A stretch of DNA of 64,000 nt from Symbiodinium kawagutii. Taxonomy: Eukaryota > Sar > Dinophyceae > Suessiales > Symbiodiniaceae. Made by a program: the position numbers and the translations under genes. Under the pieces are notes generated by a model, which searched no databases, had not been told where the DNA came from, and saw only the letters and a list, made by a program, of their open reading frames with translations. Positions 34,569-46,700 of this stretch are shown here, piece after piece. The stretch is taken from NCBI GenBank assembly GCA_009767595.1, contig VSDK01019043.1:478311-542310 (forward strand), read 5' to 3'. Position 1 is the stretch's first letter, and each line of letters opens with the position of its first letter.

Positions 34569-34683
34569 AACTTGGTGGCTGTTAGATCCCTTGTCTAAAG
34601 TCTAACTTTTAGTGGTTATATGGTAAATCAATCATATCCCAAAAAAGCTCAAAAGCTCAGTTCATAGCTGTAATCCACCCAGC
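34569..34683. repeat. Family 2 short element, full-length copy
   Basis: It starts ACTTGGTGGCTGTTAGATCC, contains AAAGTCTAACTTTTAGTGG and ATATGGTAAATCAATCATAT, and ends CTGTAATCCACCCAGC. Confidence 0.75.
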
Positions 34684-34757
34684 AATGACACCCCATTAAA
34701 CCTTCATGCAGCCATCATTAAACCTTCATTAAACCACCAAGAAACATGGTGAATTAC

Positions 34758-34825
34758 CCGCAAGCGCATCCTCTGCAAGGCACATAGTCCAGGCAAAGAC
34801 TTCGAAGCCGAAGCTGACCGAGGGC
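34758..34825 (-). CDS. Candidate coding exon, 22 codons
   Basis: ATCAG|GCCCTC and GCGG|GTAATT bound 22 codons plus two bases reading GQLRLRSLCLDYVPCRGCAC. The plus strand also offers an AG...GTGAAT-bounded open frame, so strand is not certain. Confidence 0.42.
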
Positions 34826-34839
34826 CTGATCGGAGGCCG

Positions 34840-36126
34840 CTGGTGAATGAGGGATGCTAAGCGGTGAATGATTGGGGGGATTTACTGGGGATTTCGAGAT
34901 TTCTGGGGATTTATGAGCGATTTATAAGGGATTTATAGGGGGATTTCTGAGGGATTTATAGTGGGATTGGGGATTTATAGGGGTCATTAAATGTCCCAAT
35001 TGGACATCACCCAACCATTATGGAAATAATCCCCAGCAGTCATCCAAAGGTGATGTTCAATGTCCCTAAAATGGGATATTTATCAACGCCTGTTTATTTA
35101 ATTTATAGGGGGGCATGACCAGAGGTATGCAGTAATTGCCATATAAGGGATATGGGTTACAAAGGATAATTACCATATGGCTGGTGGTCGTGTTGATAGT
35201 GGTAAGCTCTTATCCATCGATTGTTGTTGCTGTTGGTTGATGATCCCTCAGAAATACAGAAATAGATGGTGACTTCTTAAAATGCGGATACCCTCTCATA
35301 GTTCTGGGGGATAATAGGGATAACTAGTCGATGAGATACATTTGGGATAAGCAATATCAATAAACAAATCTACGACAACATCCCACTTGTTGATTACTAA
35401 GAAAGCAGCATTTTCATTGATTTGGAGCAGAACTGATCGAGTATAGGGGGTGTTGATCATAAGGAGTAGCTCACAATGATTACGCGAAGACAAGAATAGC
35501 CAGCAACGATGGCCAGTAGTGGTGAATGGTGGTGATGCTAAAGGTTGACAATGGCTAATGACAAAGGATTGTCAGTAAGAATGGCAACAATGATTCCCGA
35601 TTCTAAAAGCTAGACTCGCTCACAGGGGTTGAGAAGGGAGTCAGAGGTTAACAGTGGCGGCTTCCATCAGGGAACCACTAATGGGTATCCAGGAAGGGAA
35701 ATTCATCACGAAGGTGGGATCCAGCTTGTTACCAGCTCATGGTTGCAACAAACACCAATCAAGTGATGGTTAACTTATTGTTTGTTGACGGTTGTTGGTT
35801 AGTATTATCTCTGGGTGGAAATGCGACTGTGGGTAGTAGAATAGTGGGCTCACAGCGCAAGGATACTTGAGGTTGCTTGTTCCCATGGTCAACAAATCAC
35901 CGAGTCATGGTTTCACAGTATACTCCTCCAGAAATTGCGGGGATCCGCAACTGTTTGCCTAGATTTAGTCCAGCACAGTGAACAAACTGCCACCCATATT
36001 GACCATGACTATGACTCATCACTGACCATTGTGAACCATAGGGATTAACCATCTTCAAGCCATCATCTTTCACAATTGATGTTAATATGTTAACAACCAC
36101 TCTTAACCATATCAACACCCAATCTT
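34840..36126. other. Non-coding stretch
   Basis: It includes a GGGATTTATAGGGGGATTTC-type decayed repeat (34870-35000) and simple GGTGGTGATG DNA. No exon was supportable. Confidence 0.5.
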
Positions 36127-36234
36127 AACTGGTTGGTGGTTTGAACCCCTATGAAAAGTATTAGTCAACCGACCATTTGTTCATAATTACAAGCAGGAAA
36201 ATAAAAAAAAACACTTTGAAACCACCAACCAGTT
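36127..36234. repeat. Family 1 short element with perfect 16-bp TIR
   Basis: AACTGGTTGGTGGTTT (36127-36142) and AAACCACCAACCAGTT (36219-36234) are perfectly inverted, 108 bp in all. It is the best preserved family 1 copy. It lies in an intron about 34 bp from the donor of the adjacent exon. Confidence 0.9.
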
Positions 36235-36267
36235 AACCAACCTGGGTGCCATTCATGGGTGAACCAC

Positions 36268-36368
36268 CCACGTCGCAGTGAACTCGTTCCGGGTTCAGCC
36301 GCACCTGCAGCCACTGAGTTGCTCGTTGGGGGTCCTGCCGACCCAACAGGTTGGTGCACCGGTAAGGG
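36268..36368 (-). CDS. Coding exon, 33 codons
   Basis: GTGAG|CCCTTACC and GTGG|GTGGTT bound one base, 33 codons and one base. The peptide includes YRCTNLLGRQDPQRATQWLQ and RLNPERVHCDV, very protein-like. A plus-strand alternative is open but less convincing. Confidence 0.55.
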
Positions 36369-36948
36369 CTCACCACCATCAAGGCTACAGCCAGCGCATC
36401 GGGAAAAAGGCACCTACTGGATCTAGGGCTGGTTCAATGAATGGTCTCGAGGTGAAGACTACATGACTGTAGCCAGCTCAGGGCTGGTGGTTCACCACCA
36501 TCAGGCAGCACAATTCACTCGCAATGGATAAATAACCACCATCAAGGCTACCACCAGCTCCACAGACTTTAGAACCACCATTCACTGGCTGAAATGGATC
36601 AATCATCATGCAATTTCCAAGCATCAGAAAACAAGAATTCACCATGACCGGCTCCTCACCAGGGTTGTTGTAACCACGAATCAACCATTATCAATCGCTA
36701 CTTGTACCCACTCTGAACTAGCATCAACCGTAAACACTGACTTTGCATCAAATCTCAAGTCATATAGTTGTTTCTTCAAATAGGGGTACTGTACCCGCCA
36801 AATTAATAAGTATTCATCCTATATTAAGCCTATCAAGCATTCATAGTGAAAAACCAACATGAACCAACCATAATTTGGGGGTACCCCTATGGCTTGACAA
36901 TCCCCCATTTATCTACCAAAGAAATGCCCTAGTGCCGCAGCATGCCAG

Positions 36949-37015
36949 GCGGTCCGAACGTGCATGCAACGCAAGGTGGAGGTGGAGCAAACCGCTGCCA
37001 ATGGTCTTGGAGCAG
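36949..37015 (+). CDS. Candidate exon, strand uncertain
   Basis: On the plus strand CCAG|GCGGTC and GCAG|GTGACC bound 22 codons plus one base reading AVRTCMQRKVEVEQTAANGL. The minus strand is also open in two frames but lacks a comparable donor. If plus, it belongs to a different gene from its neighbours. Confidence 0.35.
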
Positions 37016-37801
37016 GTGACCCCGTTGACAAAGGCTTTGTAATGATAAATGATAAATGCAATGATAAAGAGCAGGTGAACCCTTTAGCCATTGACGGTTA
37101 ATGGCTAAATGCAATGATAATCATTTAGCCGTCAATGATGTTTACAAAGGGGAACATTAGCATAGGATTTAGGATTTAGCCATCATGGCTAAATGATGGG
37201 CATAGAATTTGGGATGGTTATAGGATGGTCGTTGGGTTTGTGATAGGATTAGCATATGATGATCAAATGCATGAAGGTTTGTAAATGGCAAATAATGGTC
37301 CCATGGCTGCTAAGGATGGCTTTTTGATCGTCAATGAACTGGATATTTCATTGATGGTTGGCTGATGGGCCAATTGATGCTTAAGTTGCATGATTCACTA
37401 GGTCGGTTGGTTGCTGGGAACATCTAACTAACCCTTGCAATTGTTGGTAAAAAAGCATTCAAACAAAAACGAACGTAGATTTGACCATCAAGCAACCCAA
37501 AACGATGGTTGGTTGATGGGCCTGATTCACTAGGTCGGTTGGTTGCTGGGAACATCTAACCCTTGCAATTGTTGGTAAGAAAAAACATTCAAACCAAAAC
37601 GAACGTAGATTTGACCATCAAGCAACCCAAAACTGGTCTTTCCCTATCAAGTAATCATGATTATCATTGGTTGGTGAAGGGGTACCACCGTCAATGGACG
37701 AACCCAGTGAATGATGGCAAGCCATGACGCTTCATTGACCGCAAATAGCAGCCTGGTGCTCTGAGTTTCCCAGCCGACCGGGCAGAAGCCACCACGGGCA
37801 C

Positions 37802-37857
37802 CAAGAGCATCGCAGTGGCATGTGGTCTCGGCCGCACCCGCGACAGGGAACCAACAG
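37802..37857 (-). CDS. Candidate exon, 18 codons
   Basis: TACAG|CTGTTGG and CTTG|GTGCCC bound one base, 18 codons and one base reading CWFPVAGAAETTCHCDAL. The frame stays open further, up to about 37690, so the exon may be longer. Confidence 0.4.
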
Positions 37858-38044
37858 CTGTAGCGACTCTTGCGGAACAATTCGCATTGACCTCTTCGAT
37901 TCTTGAGCAGTCCATTAGTTGCCTATTGACTTCACGCTTTTGGTCTTTGACTAGACCAGCAAAGCAAAGTAATAAACAAACTAAGCTAACAGTACTTGAC
38001 TAACTTCCACAATAACCAACTAATCCCTTCTCCCTGTCACTCAA

Positions 38045-38218
38045 ACTTCCCCAAATCAAAATGAATAGGTGTGGAATTCCAGATTCGTCCTGTTTGCCAT
38101 GTTCATGTAGCAATTGCTCAAAAACTGAAGTTGCACACCTTTGCGCAGTTACATTTGCCTTCTCAGAAAGAGCGTTGAGACATGATCTTGTCAAGCTCAG
38201 TCTCTTAGCAAAAGGCAT
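38045..38218 (-). CDS. Candidate coding region, 58 codons
   Basis: The minus frame is open and reads KRLSLTRSCLNALSEKANVT and FEQLLHEHGKQDESGIPHLF, protein-like. Splice sites were not fixed. The plus strand is also open and cysteine-rich there. Confidence 0.35.
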
Positions 38219-38667
38219 TGCTTGCTTTCATCGCTGTACTTAGTGCTCCCTATCCAGAACTATGAAGCACGAAGCAAGACTCCAAGTTTGGTTGATGCAC
38301 AACTCCCATTCTGCCCGGCCAAGTGCAAAGCTGATTCTCACTTCCCAATGCCCAAGCTCCAAAACCCTAAGCCGCCCTGAAACACAGAAACACAGAAACA
38401 TCGAACCCTAACTTACGTCAAGGTATACCCTAAACTCTGCATTCAAAATTGTCGCTTTTTCGCAAACTTGAGGTGCAGTCACTGACTAACCAAATCATTG
38501 CAGGCTTAGCTTTGCGTTGTTGGTGTACGCTCGCCCCTGTCGGGATTCTTGGCGCCTCAGACCCACCATCAACCACTTTCAAGCATATCTTCACCACACA
38601 TCAACCCTGCTTCCAACCATCATGAACCACTACCAACCATCATTGACCCAATGATCCACCATGAGCC

Positions 38668-38800
38668 ACCTGTTATGCCTAGCTCTCAGCCGCTTCAAGC
38701 TGCACGGTGCTGCTTCGCCCAGGCACGCCACGTGTCTCATGACAAGCCTCTTCAGGTGGGGCGCCTCGTGGGGCTCAGCATGTGCCGTCCAGGGATCCAA
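38668..38800 (-). CDS. Coding-like island, frame uncertain
   Basis: The minus frame reads EPHEAPHLKRLVMRHVACLG and AAPCSLKRLRARHNR, closing at AACAG|GTGGCTC. The plus strand offers QPLQAARCCFAQARHVSHDK closing at CTTCAG|GTGGGG. One of the two is likely an exon. Confidence 0.38.
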
Positions 38801-39903
38801 TGGTTGCCACCAACCAGTGACCCTTGGATGGTCGTAGCGATAAGCATCACATGTGTTGAACCATGTGTAGGACCTAGGATCTTGGCACACCATGTGTAGG
38901 CTAGGAGCTTGGCAAATGCTAAACTATAATGATATCAATCAAGATGATCTGATTACAAATGGTGATCATTAATGAGCCATAAGTAAAGAACCAATAATTG
39001 TCCACCATGTGCTGATGAAGCCCAGAAGCACATGGTGGAAAATCATCATCAGTGACATTGTCCATCATACAGTAACTTTTTGGTCATAAGCAACCATTAG
39101 TGATGAGTCATCAAGGATCACCAACGGAATGTGACACTGGTTGCTGCTTGATGCTTACTGCGCGGCGATTCCAATTCGCTGGGGTGTCGTTCGCCATGTG
39201 ACGGGTGATACGGTGCTGTCCGCAACCTTAAACGATTACAACGGTGGGAAAACTGGAGGTTAAATCATTCATTTGATGATGATGCGCGATTTAATTTGTA
39301 AAAGCCAAAAGAATGGTTTACATATGTGGCCCTACAAGTGCAATCTTATTCTCGCCGATCACCATGATTATTAATTAACTGCCCTTGACAAAGGGCGTAC
39401 CGGCATAGCTCACTATTGTTGTTGGCTAGCGGCTAGCGCCATTCATCAACCATAAAACCAAGCATCAAGTGGTGCATCTCCCATCAGAAACGATGAAACC
39501 ATCTAATTCGTATTGAATTGGTAGGAACCACCATGGCCCTGAACAAACCCACATGACATGGTGTATAAGTACACTCTGAACTCGCGAGAGGTATGACAAA
39601 CACACATCCCATCATTAACCTCCAATGGTGGCACTAATTCAATCAATTCTGCAGTGCCACCATTTGGTGAACGAGCACTCCTGGTAGCTCCTGGCCTGGC
39701 TCCCCTGTATCGTAGAGTTGTCAGGATACCTCGAGAAACACCCGATTCATGGATATCTCCTAGAGCCTCCAAAGCTACCTAAATTTAGGTGACGTTCAGT
39801 TTATGCCCTAAACTAATGATTTGTGCCCCCCCCCAGTAAAACCGCTCGTTTGAGCAGAAAGCGCACGAGACTTCTTGACCTTTTCCAACCGAGCTCGAGT
39901 TCT

Positions 39904-42900
39904 TCAGGCAGGGCCTGCCCGGGAGTTAAAATGCCTGGAGTAGGCCATCAAAGATCGTGTCATCACACGGTCGGCTACCAAATCACCAGCATTGACTCTT
40001 CGACTCAATCTGGCAATCCTGCCGACAAAGTCTTCATCCGACCAGCAGGCCCAGCCTGCATCAATGGCATATATTTTGGGATAATGGATCCGAACATTTC
40101 CCAAAAAACTTCTCCAAAGCAATTGGGTTTTGCAAGAAACCGGAAAAATCAAGTGATTAATGATGCTAGGAAACAGAGCGGCGACAATATCCAGCTGTCA
40201 CCACGTTCCAGCTGGATCTGCACAGGTTTCCTCACTAGCTCTCGAAACTCGAAACAGATGTTGAGCAGTGCCAAAAGTCTTGGTTGATTGTCTATAGCGA
40301 TCTCAAGCTAATTCCCCCAAACAACCCAGATACTTATTATCATGACAATGGACATTGTTTGACGCTGCTGGAAATTCATTGATTTACTAGCTAGCTGGTT
40401 TACAAAACAAAACTGTTCAGCTGAAGCCGAAACCATGGTTCCAAATCTCCACCAAAAGGTGTAACTTTGGTTTGATCCTGAAGATGGGCCATTGCAGGTG
40501 GCAGCAAATGCTGGCTGCCCCGGAGTAGCCTTCCTCAGCTTTCATGGCGTTTATGATGGATCAGCTCATGTAAATAAAATGCAACTATGAGATTTCATAT
40601 AGCTTTCACGTATTGGCTCAAGAATCTGCAGTTGCAAAGCCTTGTTGCAACACTGTTCTTGCCGTAGGTGCTGGCAACCAGATCCCAGAATGGTAGAGAG
40701 TATGGAAACACTTGTTGGTCTCTCTGAACGTCCATTTCAAAACTTCCAGGAGGTCTCGATGATGTTGAGCCTCAGATGGAATACTGGCAAAAAAGGTAAA
40801 TGCCCTTGACTTAATGATCATGAATCATATATCCTTGCAAAGCAATATTTATAAAATTGAGCTTCCCATCGAAACAGTTTTGGTTAAAAGCATGTCGAGA
40901 AACAACTGCGTCAGGGTTGATTTGGGCAAGTTCACTACCCAGCCACTTGCACAACACTGCTGTGTCATGCGCCTTCCTGGGGCCAATCGGCCAGCTGTTC
41001 AACCTTGGACAATGAGGGGGAGCACACATCAAGTACATACATGACATCGTGCCGAGTTAGTAAGATTACTTCCCCCAAAGTCCCCAATCCACTAACTTAG
41101 CTTTTGTGACTAGACTAAACAGGTGTGATCTAAATGAACAGTGGCAATGCATATCTATCATCAGGGAAGATTTAGGGGGCATTGCACAAAAAAGTAAGGC
41201 AAGAAACGATTGCATGTGAAACTTCTTGAGCTCAAAGCTTTTGGTGTGGGAGGTACTTTGCCGGTTCGCATCGCACCATAACGAAAACCGTTCATAGGCA
41301 TTGTCCAATCTCTGTTGGATTTTGCGCCCCTCAAAGAGCTTCATTCGAACCATAGCCACCAATCCACCAGCAGCTAAATCAGAACCAACCCCAAGGTTGA
41401 AACAATGTAAAAGGTCAGGCCGGGCACTGGTAGCTGACCTGCCCCCCGGAACTTGTCGGAGCGGGCATGGTGGCCCTCGCTTGAATGGATCAGGCGGTTC
41501 TCCACGGAAACATCTAACTTGGCTGGTCTCGGAAACGTCCCACCAGGCCTTGGATTGGCGTCGGGCAGGGGACAATGCAGCAGATGGAAAAGGACTCCAG
41601 CTAATTCATCTAGTAATTAAGTAGATGCTAGCTAGGTCGAAATTTAGCCATTCAAGTACCTTGGGGATTGGACTAGAATCAAGGCTTTGAATACCTACTA
41701 TAGGATCAAATCTCCAAAAACTAAAAATAACCAAGGTACATCACTGGGGCACAAATGGCAAACACGCTTTGATGTTGGGCCGCTGTTTAACTTGTAGCAC
41801 TTGCGCAACCATGGCCAGTCTCCCTTGGTTCCAGTCAACCCAAGGTACACACGCTTCTCGCATCCATCAGCCTCATATTGGAGACTGGGAGATGGACATG
41901 TCATACATGAATTTTCTTTGGGATGTTTAAGGGGGCCAAGGCGACTATTAAAGTTCTGGGGTAAATTCAGAAAAATGATGAACTGGTGGTTGTCCCAGAA
42001 GCTTTGATAAGTATACCATCTTCAAACGCTCTGATCAGGTCATCAGCCATCCATTGGTTCAATGCAGAGATGGTGCAAGCTTTCCGAGAATACCATGTCC
42101 CTGGGATGAGTGTGTAGAGGAACCTCGTGGTAAAGGAGTGCCTCAAGCAGGCCATCCATAGACAGTGAGCATTGCATATATATATATGTGTATGTATGTA
42201 TGTTTTTTGATGATGTATATGTTAGCCCTGAGTCCCTCCTGCAAAAAAAAATGATAGTGCCAACATTCTCCCAGATGCTGGGTGCTGCTCAAGTTTTCTG
42301 GACCACTGCTAGGAATCATAACTTGGAAGCTGATGATCATGATAGGGGTTTTACACAGCCCTCTGCCCTCGTCACCGTGCACAGCGAAGGGCACTGTGCA
42401 AGATCGTTCCGCATTTGTTTTGCTGTAGATCTCGTGGGAAGGATCGATGCTTCTAAACCGTTCCCAGAATTCTGCCAACATTGGCATCCACAGGTGCGAG
42501 TCCGAAAAACCATATCCCCCTAAGATGTACTCTGGGAACTTCTTGACGATTGCTTCCAACCAACTGCTGAGATGAATCACAGGATGATTTGTCATCATGT
42601 GTTGCGTCAACCTTCTTCCCCACTTGTTCCTCACCTTTTTTTGCCTGGGGATCTTGACCTTGGTGATGCGCACTGGAAACGCTTTCTCTGTCCTGTGGGC
42701 CCACCGGTGAAAGTCCCGCGCAGCATTACCACCATGCTTTCGTCCAGTCGTCGACTTTCTGAAGCGGGCCACTTTCTCCACTTGCGGATCAACAACACCT
42801 GTCAGGAATTTTTGACCATGCGTATGTGGGGGTCTTAAGTTCACATAACATCCAGCCAGCTAATGTCTTCACACTATAGATAGATGATGCGCCTAATCTT

Positions 42901-43244
42901 CGCATCCTCCGAGCTGCGACATCAGCCAAACGAACCAAAGATCTAGCTGAAGATGCCTCGTATGCATGCATGATTGGGACACCTTTTTTCTGTGGGAATG
43001 AAACCGCAAAATCAAACACGATGCCAGACCAATAGATTGCATAGGGAAGCGACCTTTTCCTCAGCCTCTTCCATGATCACATCCAGCAAATCATCAGTGC
43101 CCGAAGAAAGGTCCCCTGCAGCAGGCTAGCGCAGGCTACATGGATTCTTATGTTTATAGAGGCTGAAATGACAAGGTATATTTGAGATTGCTTTGCAGCG
43201 GAGGCCTGAATCAGCAAGCGACTCCTCATCCACGGAGATGACAC
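39904..43244 (-). CDS. Gene E: CACTA/CMC-like transposase candidate, eleven exons
   Basis: Exons 5' to 3': 43206-43244, 43054-43115, 42875-42989, 42261-42798, 42003-42141, 41740-41853, 41208-41548, 40907-41003, 40641-40770, 40434-40529, 39904-40055. Every junction agrees in codon phase and no frame is broken (about 600 codons; the first exon is open upstream). Seen in order: an acidic start (VISVDEESLADS), ARDFHRWAHR, HPVIHLSSWLEAI, VPFAVHGDEGRG, SFTTRFLYTLIPG, GLTGTKGDWPWLRK, a CHLC zinc-type pair, WWDVSETSQVRCFRGE, PDLLHCFNLGVGSDLAAG, KAHDTAVLCKWLG, RIKPKLHLLVEIW and WSDEDFVGRIARLSRRV. The order of acidic block, hydrophobic segment with GD, CxxC and D-LLH matches the plan of CACTA (Transposase_21/Tnp2) proteins, where three Asp are catalytic. 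I also recall a highly multicopy Symbiodiniaceae protein family with these motifs. Function is inferred; the family resemblance is strong. Three introns use GC donors. Confidence 0.82.
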
Positions 43245-43282
43245 CTGCGGGGGCGCTGAGAACCAGAGAGCCGTGATCATAA

Positions 43283-43445
43283 AAGAGAACAAGAGGGGGA
43301 AAGAGATAGAGAGAGAGAGAGAGAGACAAGAGAAGACAAGAGAAGAGAAGAGAAGAGAAGAGAATAAGAGAAGAGAGAAGAGAATGAAAAGAGAAGAGAA
43401 GAGAAGAGAAGAGGAGAGAGAGGGAAGAGAGTGGAGAGAGAGTGG
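43283..43445. repeat. GA-rich simple-sequence tract
   Basis: AGAGAGAG and AGAAGAGAAG runs on the plus strand produce open frames in several registers (Arg/Glu on plus, Ser/Leu/Phe on minus). It lies in an intron or spacer between genes D and E. Confidence 0.92.
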
Positions 43446-43704
43446 AGGGAGAGTGGAAGAAGTTGCCACATGCCAGCGCAGTGCTGCAGCATTGGTTTTC
43501 CATCCGTTGGTCGACAGTCAAAATAGCAAGTGTGAATGTGACACTTGCTCACCATCACATAGCCATATGGAGATTTGAAGCCCGTGTAGCAAAACAAAAG
43601 TTTCAGCATACACACATATGGTTCAGCTCAAATAAATGTTGCAAGTTATCTTCAGAAATTCTACTTAATTGGATAAGTAGTCACAGGCTTCCAACTTTGC
43701 AAAT

Positions 43705-46700
43705 CTACTTAGACTTCTTGGACTTCTTTGGGGCGGTTTCCCCCTCTGCCCTTGACTCTGGATCTCTTGGGGGCCGGTTCTGGCTCCTCCTCATCCCCCT
43801 CATCTTTTGGGGTTTTCTTACGTCGCTTGGGTTTCTCAGGTTTCTCAGCAGTATCAGATTTCGGAGACTTCGCGGGGTTCTTGATGTTCCTAGGTCCATG
43901 CGCAATCGATCGTAGGTCATAAAGATGTTTGCAAAAATGTTCATGACTCAACATGCCCGATCAGTCAGTACATATTTAAAAACATGTAAATATATATATA
44001 TATATATATACATATTAATATAAAGAAGAGTGTCTTTGATCGAGTGATGTAGTTGTTCAAAGTCACATCCTCCTTAGTACACTTGGCAAACAGTTCCATG
44101 ACAGTCTTCTTGAGAGCGTCGATCTCAGTAGTCCTGCGCCAAGGCAGGCCCAGCATCCATTGAAGCCAAGAGGACCAAGGACTGGCTGAGTGTTTGGAGG
44201 GTATCAAACTTCGAACATAGATCAAAAAATGTCAGTCTTGTCAGGATCCATTGCCATGTAGTCAGCTTGCTTTTTGGTGAGTTCGTCATAATATGTGTTC
44301 AGCTGCGTCAGGTTGTTTCCCATAGCTTTCGCCATCCTAAGCTAAAGCACAGGAAAGTATCGATCCCGTGAGGCAAACAAAATGCCACTACATATCAAAT
44401 GCAGTTAAGACACTCAGTTGCTCGTACCACACCCTTCGAGTCCAATTTCTCCTACCACCACATCGTCGATTGGAACTTATTAATGTTGTGACTTATATCA
44501 CGCAAGAATCCAGCATGTTGTGATGTCCTGAATGCCCGAAGCAGTGTCAATCTTTTTGCCCAACACCGATAGCCATTGGGGCAAAAGTGCGAATGGAGAC
44601 TCGTTCTTTTGAATTGTTGGGAACAACAGCCTCAGATGAGACACCATATGATGGATGATAAAAAACATTTGCCACACCATGTTGGAACATCAATCATTGC
44701 CCTCACCCAAAATCACCTGTGGCAGGACTAGCAGCCTTCTCTTGCCCAGCGCCGCNNNNNNNNNNCATTTGCCACACCATGTTGGAACATCAATCATTGC
44801 CCTCACCCAAAATCACCTGTGGCAGGACTAGCAGCTTGCTCTTGCCAGCCGCAGCCTTAGCAGCAGCAGCCTGGGCAGCTTCCTGAGCAGCCTCTGGGCT
44901 CAACACATCAACGTCGTCCAACTCCAACTGGGGTTCATCAGCCAGCAGGAAGTCTCCACCCTCATCCTTCACTGGATTCATGGGAAGGATCATTAATAGA
45001 TGCACTACGTAGATCAGTTTATTGTTTACATGTGCACAACGCTCCTGTCCTCTAGATCTGCTTTTCCTGTCATAGTTTGACTTTCTCCTTCTTCTGCCTT
45101 CTTTTCAAACCAATCATCTAGGCAAAGCTTTGCTTCCTCCTTCTTGTGTACTGGATTGATACGCAGCGCTTTGTTCTCTCGTGCCCACGCCCATGAGTTG
45201 TCGATCATCTCCCTTAACCACGCATAAAGTTGTGTGTGACATCGAGTTGAAGCAGTATGGAAACATACACATGTTGAATTAGATATGCAATCGAGATACT
45301 GGTCATAATGCATTTGCTCCTCAAGGAACTGCTTGGTGACCCACTTCCCCCTTGAACCTCTTGATGAAGTCTTTGTGGCCCACTTCTGCACCTGAAGTTC
45401 CACCTCTTTTAGCGAACCTCCTTCCTGAAGGATAGAACGCATTTTGTCACCTCGAAAGACCCCCACCCATTGCGATTTGGTATCACCTAAAGGTTGCACT
45501 GACTGTTGAAAGGCAAGTACTGATGCAAACTAGAATCGGCCCTCTGCAGTTTTCCATTGGGCCAAGACTTCTGGGGATGCTTTGACCTTCTGCTTGCCAC
45601 TAGGCATGCAATAGCGACGAAGCCTAGGCAATCTAGATGAATAAAACCAAATTCAAATACACAAGAGCAACAGCATCGATCTACTTAATGCAGGTGAGAT
45701 TCTGATGGTAGTACTTGTCATACTTCGAAGGCTTAGGTTGAGAGGAGCTAGGACCATCAGTAAGATCATGAGCATGAGTAGGATCATCCGGTTCAGCCTC
45801 CCCCTGGTTTCTCAGCTTGATTGTGTTCACCCTCCAATGGTTCAGGGGGTAATGTGTCGGGATCTTTGAGTGTGTCACCAAAAGGATCAACTGCCTCTGC
45901 GCTAGGCAATTCCTGTTGCGACTCAGAGCGAGCCAAGCGTTTGTCCTCAACTCGCCAGTAACTGTCAAATTCCTGGCTGGGCTGTGATGTTAAACTGCTG
46001 GAATGCGGTGGAGGGCATTCCTTAGGAGTAGGCACTTCCGGAGCACCAAAGCTTCCCAAGTTTCTAACAGCCAACCCTGCTACATAGACACCATCTTTTC
46101 TTTCCATTGCAGGAGCACCTGCAACAAAAGACGTTCATATGCTGTGCTGCATGCATGTGCTTGAAAATGCACCATTACATGATATCACACAGGATTGACA
46201 TATGCACCTGCAGGGGCGGATTCTGCCACAGTTGCCTTTTCCTCCGAAGTGGGTGTTGCTTCACGTTCAGCTAAATGCTTCTGCATTGCTGCCACCTTTT
46301 TCTTGGCAGCCTGCAAAGGGTCTATCTAAATCTGAATGTGAACTAGCTAGCATGTTAACAGATTGCACCTGGCCTCTATCTTGGCCTGAACTCGGGCCCT
46401 TTGCTCTTCAACACTCCGCTGTCGGTTAACTTCAGATTCATTCTCTAGCATACCGCACCCGTCAGCAAGAGTCTGGCAAGAAGACAGCTTATCAACTGAC
46501 ATGTTTGAACCCCAAGTTGCTGCATATAACATGCATGTTTATGCTTACATAAAAAAGCGTTCGAGCAGTGAGTGACCCTGGCCCTTTGCTCTTCAACACT
46601 CCGCTGTCGGTTAACTTCAGATTCATTCTCTAGCATACCGCACCCGTCAGCAAGAGTCTGGCAAGAAGACAGCTTATCAACTGACATGTTTGAACCCCAA

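Noticed and set aside
41301..41624. Plus-strand ORF over the gene E exon
   Set aside because: Antisense to a conserved, phase-consistent exon of gene E.
43277..43615. Ser/Leu/Phe-rich ORFs on the minus strand
   Set aside because: They are translations of the GA-rich simple repeat; openness comes from the repeat, not coding.
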